A DNA stretch of 64,000 bases from contig JAAOMT010000057.1 of assembly GCA_016748015.1 (NCBI GenBank), positions 328,763 to 392,762 of the forward strand, given 5' to 3'. The notes beneath the pieces were generated by a model. It did not search any database. It worked only from the letters and a program-made list of their open reading frames with translations, and was not told the DNA's origin. Shown in pieces: positions 9,721 through 21,680 of this stretch; positions within the stretch are counted from its first letter, which is position 1; each line of letters begins with the position of its first letter. Source of the stretch: Geosiphon pyriformis (taxonomy: Eukaryota; Glomeromycota; Glomeromycetes; Archaeosporales; Geosiphonaceae). Both the position numbers and the translations under genes were made by a program.

Positions 9721-11600
9721 GAAGGGTTTCATTGTTGTTGTGCTGCAGCTCTACCTTCCAAGAGTGCAGTATGGTGAAAATCCTGTTCTTTTGGCATTGT
9801 TAAATAACTGGGTTGAGTGTGGTAGTGGTTGGGTCTTGGTTGAGTGATATTTCGAGGAATCAATTGGTTGTTCGAACTGATTCTACTGTTGTTTACTTGG
9901 TATCGGTTTTGTGGTGTGAATTGATTTTGTGTAATCAGTTTTTGAGCAGGTACTTGATAATGTTGGGTGGGTGGTTGTTGGTATTGCTGTTGGATTGGTT
10001 GTGGGGTGGGCGGATAATAGTTATTTTGGTATTGGGATCTTGGTGAATAGTAAGCTGGTGGTGATGATTAATAATAAGATTGCTGTGGTGGAGAGTAACG
10101 TTAATTACCCCTATTTTGTTGGTCTCGTTGCAGCTTTCTGCAATCTCTTTTCCAGTGGCCAGAGATTCCACAGTAATGGCAATTCTAGAGCTGGTTATTG
10201 AAAAGTGATGCAAAGTTATTTTGATTTCATCTTTGGGGTGGTTGATATCTTTGTTGTTGTTGGTTGGTAAAATAGTTTTTGACCTTCTTTGTGAGTTGGT
10301 CAATTTTTTCCTCAGCTGCTGAGCTGGTTTCTCCAATTGCCAAATTTACAAGTTTTGTATGATTGGCCTCTTTCATGGCCATTTCGTATCTTTTTGCATG
10401 CTGTATGGCAGAGTTTAAATCTTTTGGTACATGTGGGCGAACCTTTTTAATTAGTTTATCTTTTAGACCAGCAATAAATTGATCCAAGATTTGAGCATCA
10501 GAATAATAATCATTTGTCTCGAGTTGGCCAATCCATCTGAAAAGTTTGTTGAATTTCTCAATATAAGTCATAATGGATTCGGAGGGTTCTTGTTTGATAT
10601 TTCGAAAATGATTGCAAAGAGTGATAGAGGTATTATTGTCGGTAAACTGTTCAAGGAAGGCTGCTTTGAAAGCATTCCAATCATTGAATGGGGCAGCCAG
10701 GTTTTTAAACCATTCTTCTGCTGTTCCTTTAAGAAAGTATGGAATTGTTCTTAACATTCTGGTGGCATTCCATCCATTTGCATCTCCAGCTTTAGTAACT
10801 TGGTCGAGCCATTCTTGAGGACTGGTCTCAATGTCTTCTTCATTAAAGTCAGGGATTTTTGCGATGTATGTTGTCATTTTGTCTTCTTTGTTTTCACTGT
10901 CTATTGATTTTTCTTCAGTTATTTCAGAGTTGTTTTCTTCATTTGCTGCTGTCTCAGAGTGTTCACTTTGATTTTCAGCTAGAAAATCAAGGAGATTGGA
11001 ACTAGTTTGAAGGGGTTCTTGTTGTCTGGTGGAACTTCTGAGTGATGTAAAATTTTCTGGTCATGTAAATCAATTCAAGGGTGAATTAGGTGTTTGTGCT
11101 TGTGCAAGTAAAGCTAGAAAAGGTGTGATAGTAAGTGGAAGTTTTAAGCTGGTTCTTTGTTCAGGTGTTTGTAGATGTTTGAATGATATTTTGGGAGTAT
11201 TGGGTGTTGTGTGAACAGGTCAGTTATCTTTATGTCTTTTGTTGCTACTGGTTTCAGGTTCAGATTCAAGTTCAAAGGCAAATTGTGTGTTTGCAGGATA
11301 TTTTTCTTCACAGAATCAAATGATATTATAATCGAGTTCCTCAAAATAAGTAGCACAAGCTTCAGCACTAATGTTTTCTGATTCAGTGTTGGAATAGTGT
11401 AGTATGTTCTCAAGAAGATCTCTTTTAACTGTTGTAATATTATAGTTCCCAAAGAGGTAGTCATTGATTCGATTTTTGATGTATTGAAAAAGTGTTTTCT
11501 TGAAAGCTATAATTCCGTCGCGTATTTCAAATTGTTGTTTGCAGTGTGTGTAAATCAATTGATAGTACTCTAAGGTTGTGATGTCTGAGGCGGTCGCCAC
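9721..11600 (-). pseudogene. LTR-1 gag (capsid and CCHC nucleocapsid)
   Basis: Structural protein that packages element RNA. The capsid-like retrotransposon gag domain spans about 10300-10877 (DFNEEDIETSPQEWLDQV, FLKGTAEEWFKN, FLEQFTDNN, QILDQFIAGLKDKL). A CCHC zinc knuckle C-x2-C-x4-H-x4-C (CHYCGISGHWKRDC) is at 10140-10181, followed by a Gln/Pro/Tyr-rich tail to about 9730. The N-terminal segment starts near 11600, where the expected ATG reads GTG, and shows EYYQLIYTHCKQQFEI. All pieces share one frame, broken by TGA or TAG at about 11316, 11230, 11060, 10227 and in the tail. Most stops fall where Trp, Arg or Gln is plausible, so they look like point decay of one long gag-pol ORF. Confidence 0.88.
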
Positions 11601-11630
11601 TTTGAATTTGTTGCTGTGTTATTTTCGTGG

Positions 11631-11640
11631 GAGAGCACCA
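11631..11640 (-). other. LTR-1 primer-binding site
   Basis: On the minus strand the sequence TGGTGCTCTC begins two bases inside the 5' LTR. Starting with TGG, it can pair with a tRNA 3' end in ...GAGCACCA. The same motif follows the LTRs of LTR-2, LTR-3 and LTR-4. The tRNA species is not proven. Confidence 0.65.
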
Positions 11641-12235
11641 AATGTTACCAGAGGTTTTTGGTCTCTTTTCTGTAATGTTGTTGATACTTATTTGTTGTGA
11701 ATTCACGTTTTCTGGATGTGGTTGAATCTCTAATAACTGAATTTATCTTCAAATTATCTCCTATAATTTGAACTTGCTGGGCTTATAAGTGGAATGGCCA
11801 ATTCCATGCCAGTTGCTTTATGTAGTTACGTTGTAGTAAACGTCAACTCTTTCCCAGGAATTGCTTGTCTGGAAGCTCACTAAAAATGTGTAGTTACTTT
11901 GCTGTGAAAGTCAACTCTTCTACAGAAATCTCATCTGTAGGCTATCCTGATGATTGTAATAAGAAAAGAAAAGAAAAATAAAAGAAATGTAAAAAAAATA
12001 GAATTTTTGTCAAAAAAAATGTTTTCTATCCAGGCCTGGAGTCACTAACAGTTTACTGAAATTGGTAGCTAATCAATTTCGAAATGTTAGTTGGTTTTTG
12101 GGGATTTTCCAAGGGCAATAATTAAAGAATTTGGTTTTTCAAATTATTTGGTATTTATTTCTTTTTGTGTGTATAGAATTGGTTCTAAGTAATAAATCTA
12201 AAATAAGATACATTTTCTCGAAAAGAGAAGCTTTT

Positions 12236-12243
12236 CTTTTATA
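12236..12243 (-). promoter_or_regulatory. TATA box of LTR-1
   Basis: TATAAAAG on the minus strand, about 50 bp downstream of six 20-bp repeats and also present in the other LTR (3601-3608). Start of transcription would be expected about 30 bp further on, near 12205; this is inferred. Confidence 0.55.
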
Positions 12244-12293
12244 CAACTTGTCATAACATTATTTTATGAACTTGAACTTTGCTATTTTCTATG

Positions 12294-12414
12294 ATTTTGC
12301 TGAACTAAAGATACATTTCGGCAAACTACAAGTTATTTCTGCGAACTATTAGATATTTTGGTGAACTATCAATTATTTTGGTGAATTTCTATAAATTTCG
12401 GCGAACTTTTGAAT
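12294..12414 (-). repeat. Six 20-bp direct repeats in LTR-1 U3 (right copy)
   Basis: Same array as at 3659-3779: units resembling ATTTCGGCGAACTA with variable ends, period 20-21 bp, immediately upstream of the TATA box. Confidence 0.8.
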
Positions 12415-12628
12415 GTTACATAGTTCAGGGTATTGCATGATTGATCATCGCAATTAGGTTATATTTGTGTTGTGTACAATTTGGGTTATTAATTAAATGA
12501 TAATTTTAGACATTCTTTGCTAATGTAATAAGTAATAATTTGAAACGATAATATATGCTAATTAATAATAAGAATTATGAAATAATTTCATGCTAAATGA
12601 TATCTCTAATTTTGTCTGGTAACAATGC

Positions 12629-15600
12629 CAAGAAACACCAAGCTTTTTTTTCCTAATCAGATTTATAACACCATGCCACTCTATTCAGCAATAGTTGTGA
12701 AAATCTGAAGAAGCCAAAACTGATTCAGCAGCACAAGCATTTAAGACAGTCTGACTGTCTGAATAAACCACAACAGAACTGCAAGAAAGAACACACTTTA
12801 AAGCTAAAACAATCGCCTGCAATTCAGCCAAAGTGGAAAAAACCAACTCACTAACCCTAATGCCAATACCTAGATTCACATCTGAGAAGTAAGCAACTGC
12901 ACCACATTCCATCTTCTGCATACCAAAATTTTTTAAAGATCCATCCATATAAATCTTAATAATACTTAAATCAGAAATAAAAAGACATTGTTTCAGTCAT
13001 AAAACACCATCTGAACCACCAACATCTAGTGATCAGAGTTTGACAACAGGTAGACTATCATGAGGAGAGAAGTAAGCCAGGAAGTCACATATTAAATTGA
13101 ACCAATAAGGGACTAGGCCTTTTGGGTCAAGCCTTTTCCAATGACAGAAGCTTTTCCAATTAAAAATCAAATCTTTTTTGGTATACAGCTGTTTAACAAA
13201 AGCCACTCCAAATCTTTTGAGTGAGCATAAAACTTCATAAAACAAATAATCCTCCAGAACTGAAGACATTGGTGTTTCATCAGAAAAATAGAACACTGTA
13301 TGAAAAAAGTTCCTAAGAAACATATCACAATTCAAAAAAATTCTAACAACACCAGCCAAAAAATTGCTGACAAGACTAATACACAACCTGACCAGATAAC
13401 ATAAAAAATGAACAGGTGACCAACTTAAAACCTGTAGGTTAAGAGATCTATGAATAAACAAGCAACCCAGAAGTCTACCAATATTCAAGAAATTCAGCAT
13501 AGAAGCCACTTTGCATTCAGTCTGCAACTGTTTAAAAGACTTCAGACCATACAAAGATGGATAATGAAGAGCCTCATTAAGAAAATTTTTTGGTAGTCTA
13601 GCCTTAAGCCTCAAATCTTTTCTAATTAATATGTTCCACTTAATACACACACTTTTAGAAAGAAAACTAAACTGAGATCTATAACTGATAATGAGTTGTA
13701 ATACAGCTGACACCAGATAGAGAAACTGTTTGTCAGAAATAGCCTTCCTCAAAACCAAATTAACAAAGAATCTAACATCTAAATAAGCTTTTGCCAAACT
13801 GGGTTTGGACAAACCCTTAGACAACAAATAAATCCTAAAATACCTATAAAACTCTCTTCTATGAGCAATTAAAATTAGCAGACCACTTATTGACAATGAT
13901 GCTTCCCCTACTCTTCTGTTAATAGAAATAGCCACAGTCTTTTCATTATTAATGGAGATGTCATTTATACTAAAAAACTCACTAGCAATATTCAGAATGT
14001 ACTAAGTAGCTGCCTGGCTACTTCTCACTCATATTGTGTCATTAACAAAAACACTAGCTACCAAAAATGAAATTAAACCACCTTGTTTTTTCAATCTGCC
14101 AGTTTTAGCAACAAATCTGGAGTCAATACAGTATTTACACAAACTCTTTTGTCTTTTAACTTTACATAAAAAAGGATCATAGAAGATCCTCCACAGTAAA
14201 GAAAAAAACATCTCACTCTGGTCAAGACCATTATGCACCTAGTACTTATTAGTCAGGCCAAAATCAGTCATAACATAATTAACACGATCATTGTGAATAT
14301 TCTCAAAGAATCTAATGAAATGATCACACATCTTAACTCGAACCAAACTATTTTGTAAGTGGTGCCAACTCATAAAATCATAGGTCTTCCACATATTCTG
14401 TAAAACAAGCCAAAGCTCACGATTTTTTTCTAAAGCATCTTTAACAACCAAACCAATGACAAAAATAGAAGACTAGATAGTAGTGCCCTTAAGCACAGAA
14501 AAATTGTCATTGCAAAAAACATTGAACATACTGCATGCCAATGAAATCTTATCAAAAAGTATCTTAGAGAGAACCTTATGAACAGTCTCAATTAAAGCTA
14601 TTGGTTTAGTATTGGTCAGAATGTCTTTTTATTTATAAGGCTTAGGAATCATAGACATCCAAGCTTCTTTCCAAAGTTGGGGTACAGATTCATGAACCAA
14701 ACAGAGATTCAAGAGATCCAACAGCATACCAAGCACAAAATTATCACAATGTTTCTAAAGTTTATTCGTAATATCAGACAAACCAGCCACTTTGCCATCT
14801 AACAGATCTTTAATCATATGCACCAAATCTTTATAGCTAATAGCATCTATTACTTCAGAAAAAGCATTATTATTAACATAATCCAACAGCAGATATTGAC
14901 ATTGCCACAAATCAGGAATGTTATATGGCACTATTCTCTTTCTTGTCCAACCTTTCATAATCTTGTCAATATTATTCTTAACATCAACCAGATCCACAAT
15001 TAAACTACTATCAGAAATCAAGTGGTCCAGCACCACTTTTCAAAAAGAATGTTCCAAAACACTATGGATCATAAAGCCTTTGTCAACTGCAAAACTTTCC
15101 ATTTATTTTTCAATAGCAGATCTGATGCCTGACTCTTTAACATGTAAAGATTCAGCCAGCTTAGATGCATGATAAAATTTTCTCACATTAAAAAGAACAG
15201 AATGTATACAATTAGAATCTGCATTAGAGTTAACAAGAAACTAAATGATAGATGTCTTGTCAGTATCCAAAAAGTCTCAATGTTTCAAAAGAGAGACAAA
15301 CCTGTCAGACCCCACCTTATGAAAAGCCTTAACCAACTTTAAACCAAAACTTTCAGTTTGTAAAACCTGAACAATTCTTTGGTGAACATCTTATCATAGC
15401 CCTTAAACCATTTTTTTTTGAAAACACCATTAGCCAAAAGAGACATTACTCTGCAAACAGTATCCCACATAGTATCCAAATACGAATACTTCTTAGATAT
15501 AACAAACTCATCAGAGAACATAGCAGCATTGGCCACTATAGCATCATTAAACTCACTTTATGTTACCTTATTAGCACTTTTGATGTCAAACTTCCAACAA

Positions 15601-16352
15601 TCTTTGTTTGCCTGTTTGCAAAAAGAGTTTAACTGCACATCCAAAAGTCCACCCAAACTTATGGACATAGAGACAGCACAATAATCAGTGTCAAAGTGCT
15701 CACCAATACTTAGAACATTATAGCATAGAATCACATTGACCAGATTCAAAGAAACAAAGATGTAGTCAATTGTTTTAGCAATACTTCTAGAGTTTTTCCA
15801 TGTAGGCATTTTGGCCACTGAGCTTCCAACTAAGAAATTAACTAGACCCAAACTGAAATATTTTTTAAAACTTGCACACTTGTGGAAACTGTTTTCATTA
15901 AAATTACTGCCAAAGATAATGAAAGAGAACTTATTTGTAGCTTTGGCAATAAGAGAGTTGACATTACCAGCTTAAGAGAATTGAACTACAGAAAAAACAC
16001 CAGCATAAAACCCCAGAATTAAAACAGAAAGTTTATTTTTAAAGAGTAACTTGATAGAAAAGAGCCAACCAGATACCTCAGAAACCTTGCACACATGTTT
16101 TGCCAAAAAATTGTCCATGATAATCACAACACCAGAATTCATATGACTAGAATCCAAACCAGAAGTGAAAACTTGGACACCACTAAACTTGTTTATAATT
16201 CATGAACAGACTCTACCTTTTAGCTTAGTCTTAGTGACAATAGAAACCAAATTGTTTATATCCTTATGCCAATGAACAATATTATCCTGCTTTACCAGAT
16301 TATTCATACTCCGAATATTACACATAGCAAATTTCCAAATTAAACTGATCAT
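12629..16352 (-). pseudogene. LINE-A ORF2 (endonuclease, RT, RNase H start)
   Basis: Start ATG at 16352 overlaps the ORF1 stop (ATGA). The APE-type endonuclease covers about 15560-16352 (ETK-like region missing or mutated, then the HFDTDYCAVSMS Asp-His motif). RT follows: RIVPYNIPDLW, YDFMSWHHLQNSL, QSEMFFSLLWRIFYD, with the active-site region near 14030 showing ASVFVNDTI, so the FxDD box reads F-V-N-D. The thumb (SLAKAYLDVRFFVNLVLRKAISDKQ) and RNase H (MDGSLKNFG, TLAELQAIVLAL, YSDSQTVLNA) complete it. Stops and a frameshift between 15036 and 15339 interrupt it. The RNase H ends abruptly at the LTR-1 insertion and resumes at 3007. Confidence 0.88.
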
Positions 16353-18290
16353 TGAGTTAAGAAAAAATCCAAACTTGTATCACAATCATTTACTTTGGCT
16401 GAAAGGCCCAGAACTGTTTCCATTAAACATTTCATGCTGTCTTCTAACTTAGACACCAGAGACATATTGAAAGACACCACTTCCATAACAATCTTATCAC
16501 TAGTGGCTGCACCCAAACCCTCACTTATTATTATATCCACTTTTTAATTCTATGATAAAGGGGTTACCAATGGCTAACATCTAGGGCTAGGCTGGAAAAC
16601 TGTTGGCCCAAATACATCTAACCTCTTAGCCAGCTTACTAACTTGCTCCATAAGACTGATGAAACTGCACTCAAAAGCAGCAAACCTATCATTGATCTTA
16701 TTCACAACTGATAGAGACAGCTTCAACTTTGAAGAAGAGCCAACATTTGCTGAAACATTTTGACTAGAGAGAAGGGAAAAAAGACTTACCAACAACTTTT
16801 GCTCATGAAAAACCACCAAAAGAAACTGGATGAGCAATGGGTGTCTGTTTTTTCTTATATATATTGGCCAAATAAATCCAATTTTGAGAAGTCATTACCT
16901 ATTTCTCATAAATACCAGAAAACTTACCCAATAAACAAAAATCAGAAATATAACCAAATTGTTTACACTTGGCACAACAGACCAGAAAGAGACTAGTCCA
17001 ATGTAAATTCATACTCTTAAAAATAGACAAAGAGTCAACAGCAGCCAATTTGGATGTCTTATTATTAAAACAAATTACAGCACACCTATTACAAACATAT
17101 ATAACCAGATTATGGCCAATAAAACAAGTTTTTCCACCATAGGATGCCAACAAACCAGAAAGATCATAGACAGTAGTGCCAACTGGTAATATGTACAGCA
17201 ACATCTAATGTTGATTTCTTAATACCCATGTTTGTTTGTCATCAACTGTCTTTGCTACATGAACAGAGTTCTTTTCCATAAGAACAAACCATTCAGCTAT
17301 AACCAAATTAGCTATTTCAGATGATTCAAACTCCACTAAAGTCTTTTGCCACAGGCCAATCAGTTGTATTTTGATTAATACAATCTTACCAAACTTAGAA
17401 AAAACAGATTCCACAGCCAATTTGGGAAGATTGACTGAAATCTCCTTGACAACAATTTTCTAATCTGAATGTTTATTTATCTGCTTGACATTATTATTAA
17501 CTAAAATTTTTTTATTAACAGCCAATTCTTTTGCCTTTTTCAAACTTATTTTAGAAATAAATGAAGATCTGATAATTCCTGGAAATTTTGAGGAAGTGGA
17601 AGTCTCCCCAAAACCATTAATTTGATAAAAAATTTTTTTGATTGCAATTAACTTATCACTATTCATTTTTCCAGGTACAGCAGACAACTCAACATCTAAT
17701 GCAAATAATTTGACTGGTTCAAAACTATGTTTCTCTAGGACATGTAACTTAACATATGGCAGCTAATTGAAACCATCAAACTTTGAAAACAAAAGACTCA
17801 GCACATTATTATCATTACTTACAATATCAAATATTGGAGCCTTCAGAAGGTTGTCTAATACATATGTTTGAGTGCAAGTTTTTTTTGGTATAGCATCATT
17901 CATATTGTCATCCTCACCTGATTTAGCATAGCTTGTTTTCTTGGCAATCATGTTCACCATATTTTCAACATCCAAGAGACTACACATACTGTTAGCAATA
18001 CTGCCAACTTTGTTTCCTCAGACACAATAGGCTTATTGCCAAAAATGTCAATATTCTCCAATGTCAAAGAGCCAATAGACAAGTTAACCAAAACACCACC
18101 AGCATCAGGTTTTTTCGGCTTCTTATATGACACAATGCAAAAGTAGATGCTTTCTATATGCTTCTTTTTAGTGTTTGGGCAGGTCTCTAAACCATCTGAA
18201 CCCAAATTAGAGCCACTAGCAGAAGAGCCTACCAGTTTTATAATAACAAAAACAGATATATTAAAAGGAATAACTACAAAAAAATGAAAG
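16349..18290 (-). pseudogene. LINE-A ORF1 (nucleic-acid-binding protein)
   Basis: Homologous to the ORF1 of LINE-C and LINE-D: the segments INGFGETSTSSKFPGIIRSS, SVFSKFGKIVLIKIQLIGLW (RRM-like), GGKTCFIGHNLVIYVCNRCA and the knuckle region CCAKCKQFGYISDFCLL, where the expected His reads Tyr. The C-terminal helix region (VSKLEDSMKCLMETVLGLSA) is near identical to the other copies. The N-terminal part (KKPKKPDAGGVLVNLSIGS) differs from LINE-C and marks another subfamily. Several stops and two frameshifts break it. It ends at TGA 16349-16351, which overlaps the ORF2 start. Confidence 0.8.
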
Positions 18291-18564
18291 GGAAAGGAAA
18301 AAAGGGATGTTAATTCTTTAATAAATCTTTGCTTTTGTTATGGTCAGGGAATCGACAAGAAAAAGATAATATTAATTAATTTTATTGATTGTTATTAAGC
18401 TAATTAGTTTTTTAGTTATTTTAATTACATTTTTTCTGGTTGAAAATATGCACAAAAATTTTAATAATTAAATAAATATTATTAAAGTTTTATTGGTTTT
18501 TTGGTTAGTTTATTTAAAAACTTTATTAGTCTTAAAACTAAAATAGAATTTAATAATATAAGTT
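18291..18564. other. AT-rich junction between LINE-A and LINE-B
   Basis: Low-complexity AT-rich DNA where two LINE copies of opposite orientation meet 5' end to truncated 5' end. No gene seen. Confidence 0.6.
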
Positions 18565-20810
18565 CAGATGTCCAGTTTTTTGCCAATTCTGTTTTAAGAA
18601 AAGCTATTTCAAATAAGCAGTTTTCATATTTGGTGTTGGCAGTTCTTTATTTTATTATTAGCTATAGAATGCAATTTAGTTTTATTCCTGTTGGTGTGTA
18701 TAATAAATAAGATGCTTTGATTCTTAAGAGCTTAAAATTGAAGTCTGGTCTGCTTTTTGATTTTTCCAGTAATACACTTTATTATCTGTCTTTGTATGGT
18801 TTAAAAGCTTTTGAGCAAATTCAAACTAAGAGCAAAATGGCTTTCATTGTGTGTTTTATGAACTCTATTAAAATTCTGAGTCATTTGTTTTCACACAGGT
18901 TTCATGACTTGCAAGTTTTGTTTTGGTGTTTGCTTAATCTTTGGTTTTTCCAGTCTGTATTAGGGTCAGTCCTTCTAATAATTTTTTGGTAAGTGTGATT
19001 TGTATTTTTTTTGAGTGTAATTTGTCTTTAGGTGATCCAATGAACAATTTTTTCTGTCTTTATAGTGGTATTCTTATGTTAATTGTTCTTGGTAAATCAA
19101 AGTTTTTTAAGTTTCTTTTTTTATTTTGGTGATATGGTATTGCTTTTATAGACCAGCTTTGCAGTAAAAATGGTGCTATTTTTAATTGGAAAACCTTTAA
19201 ATGGTAAAAGAGATTGGATCTTTATGGCCCTATTTTTGAATAATTTAAACTTTCTGTTGACTTTCTTAGTAACATGGCTTCTTTTTCTATCTATTTCTCT
19301 TTTTTGAATAATGTTAGATCCTTTAATATTCTTAAATCTAGTAAGTTTAAGTTGGTTTGTGATCATTTATCAAATATTAATATTAATAGCCTGTTTATTT
19401 ACATAGATGGATCTCTAAAGAACTTGGAAACAATCCATATAAGAACTGGTACTACAGTTTTTTTTGAGAACATTAATTTGGGTCTGAGTGTTAAGATTTT
19501 TGGTTTGATGTCTTCTATATTAGTAAAGTTGCAGGCTATTGCTTTGGTTCTTAAGTGTGTTTCTTTTCACAGCACAGTTTAATTATTTATGGACAGTCAA
19601 GTGGCTCTGGATACATGCCAATCTGAATTGAGTTTGGTGTATCTGAATTTTTAGAATTGGTGCTGAGTTAAATAATAACATATTATAAATATTGTTTGTG
19701 GAAAAAATTTAAATATTAGCTAACACAAAGTAAGGAATCATTCAAGTATTTTGGAAAACAAGTACATTGACTTGTTTGCTAATGTTGTATCTCTTTCTAA
19801 ATAGTGTTTTCTCCCTTAATTGAAGAAACATTGTATTATGGCTAGTGGTGATATTATTTTTAGTAATTCTTGACATTTTGTTTATAATATTTTTTGGTCT
19901 GTTTATCATGCATATTGGGAAGTTGGCTTTGGTTTTAGGGTTTTGGCTAGTAGTTTGCTTTTGGACATTGATTAACTGAGTTTGTTCTTGGTATGGCATC
20001 CAAATTTGCATATGACTGCTGGTTTTACTAATAGACTTACTGCTAACATTTTGCACTTATTTTATAAAAGCTTTGCATTATTGGCTATCCATTATTATTT
20101 AAAAGCATCTGTATAACAAGTGTTATTTCAGTGTAACATATTTGTATTGTGATGATGTTAAGATTTTAAACCATGTTTTTTATTGCTCATTTAACATTTC
20201 TGTTTATCATCATTTATTGAATACATATGTAAATGCTTGGAAAGTGTTTTCTGGTTTTTTTCATTCTTTTTTATTTGTATTTTAGCTAATATTCTTCTGC
20301 ATCTCAGATGCTGTAGTGTGTACAGTTCTCTACAAAAGCTTCATTTTTAGTGGTTGGCATCAGAAAGCTGTTTCTGTTTTCAGTAATTCCAAAATGACAA
20401 GTTTAAAGATTATAAGCTTTGTATATGATTTTTGTTTTGCTTTTAGAGAAAAAGTTTGGTTGGTTTGTGCTAAGCATTATTTTTTTATAAAAAAAAATGA
20501 GCTGATTTTTTATGATGATTTAGTTTTTGTTTTTATGTTTGGGCTATTCATAATGTTTTCAGCTGGTGTAATTAGGTTGTTTAAAATTACTGAAACATTT
20601 GGTATTAATTTTGGCTTGTGTAAGTCTTATTTGTTTTTTTAGACATTAGTGATCTGGTTTTGGTTTATATAGATACATAGTATTGTTTTAATTAACTTAA
20701 ATAACTGGTCATATGTAGAAAGAGCATGATTTATTCCTAGTTTAGATTATTTATATAATATATAATATTAGGCAGTATATAGATTTTATTTATTAAAGAA
20801 AATAAAAAAA
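18565..20810 (+). mobile_element. LINE-B, 5'-truncated and decayed
   Basis: Plus-strand remnant beginning inside the RT thumb (DVQFFANSVLRKAISNKQ). It continues through SLYGLKAFEQIQTKSK and FECNLSLGDP, then RNase H (FIYIDGSLKNLE, LVKLQAIALVL, MDSQVALDTCQSE) and the C-terminal region (GVIRLFKITETFGINFG, stop 20640-20642). The 3' UTR (ACTGGTCATATGTAGAAAG) and A-rich tail end near 20810. Every block is broken by stops or shifts. 5' truncation is typical of LINE insertion, and the start point matches that of LINE-F closely. Confidence 0.88.
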
Positions 20811-21680
20811 AATAACATAAATAAAAATAAAATTAATATTATTAAAACATTTTTTTTAAATAATAATAATAATAATAATTATTTAATTATTTTTTGACAA
20901 ATAAGTAAGTTTAATATTAAGAATAATATTAAAAAAATTAGATTGTTTTTTAATAAGTTTATTTTTGATATTTGAAATTTAAATAGTATTATAAAAAGAT
21001 TTAATAAATTATATTTATTCTTAATTTAGCTTAATTGGTGTTTTAACTAATTTAAATAGTTAGTTATATATAAAAAATACATAAAACACATATAATTTAA
21101 ATTATTTACTTTAATATATTATATTAAATAGTATTTAAACATATTTTATTAAAATTTAATAAAAAAACAATATAATTAAAATACAATTTTAATATAATAT
21201 ATTATAATTTTAAAACATTAAATATTAAAATTAAAATTATTTAAATAAAAATTTATAATTTTTTTAAAATATTATCAAAATTAATAATATTTTTTAAAAA
21301 ATTTTAGTTTTCGATTATTAATTTAGTTTTTTAAATAAATAATATTATAAATTAATTAAAAAAATACATATTAAAATAAACATAGTTTATTTTTATCATG
21401 AAAAATAATTGTATTAAGCAATATAGTCAAATATTAATTTATATTAATTTAATAAATATTATTATTGCTATTGTTATTTAAATTAAAAAAAAACATTATT
21501 TCTTACAATTAGATTAAAAACTTTTTAAAAAACAGATATAATAAATTTAAAATTTTAAAAAACATAATTTTAAATAATTTCAAAAAAATATTTAAAATTA
21601 CAAATAAATTGGCTATTATTGTTATTTTTGGCTGTTTTGTTAACCATTTAAAAAACAATTTATTTTACTGTAATATCAAG
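20811..21680. other. AT-rich spacer
   Basis: About 870 bp of almost pure A/T with long homopolymers and no readable frame. It marks the boundary between the transposon block and the host gene region. Nothing else recognised. Confidence 0.65.

Larger units (their letters stand above)
3008..12624 (-). mobile_element. LTR-1: complete Ty3/gypsy retrotransposon with dUTPase, inserted in LINE-A
   Basis: 9.6-kb element bounded by two 982-bp LTRs that begin TGTTACC and end GGTAACA or GATAACA. It is flanked by a 4-bp duplication ATGC (3004-3007 and 12625-12628). Removing it restores a continuous LINE-A RNase H reading. On the minus strand the order is LTR, primer-binding site, gag with CCHC knuckle, retropepsin, Cys-rich region, dUTPase, reverse transcriptase, RNase H, integrase, a small extra ORF, polypurine tract, LTR. 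The RT-RH-IN order identifies Ty3/gypsy (Metaviridae). Nearly all of gag-pol lies in one frame broken by nonsense codons, many of them TGA or TAG at expected Trp, Arg or Gln positions. One frameshift lies near 5990-5998 and a 63-N gap at 4033-4095. Not autonomous as assembled. Confidence 0.95.
11643..12624 (-). repeat. LTR-1 5' LTR (right)
   Basis: 982 bp, terminal TGTTACC...GGTAACA inverted repeats of 7 bp. Since the element reads on the minus strand, this is the promoter-bearing LTR. It carries the 20-bp repeat array at 12294-12414 and a TATA box at 12236-12243. Confidence 0.95.
12629..18290 (-). mobile_element. LINE-A, 5' part (ORF1 and most of ORF2)
   Basis: Minus-strand non-LTR retrotransposon, about 6.7 kb in total when joined to 1920-3007. 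It carries ORF1 (16349-18290) and ORF2 with endonuclease, RT and the first half of RNase H. It is split by LTR-1 at the LINE sequence TTGGCATAAGG. Many stops and frameshifts make it a dead copy. It belongs to the same family as LINE-C, D and E but is a divergent, AT-enriched member. Its 5' end near 18290 is set by loss of coding similarity only. Confidence 0.9.

Noticed and set aside
6732-11600. TGA at many expected Trp positions in LTR-1, suggesting TGA is read as tryptophan
   Set aside because: The Rab5 and ISWI genes use TGG for Trp, and Rab5 ends in TGA. TAG and TAA also interrupt the element, and some TGA codons replace Arg CGA. Point decay explains the pattern.
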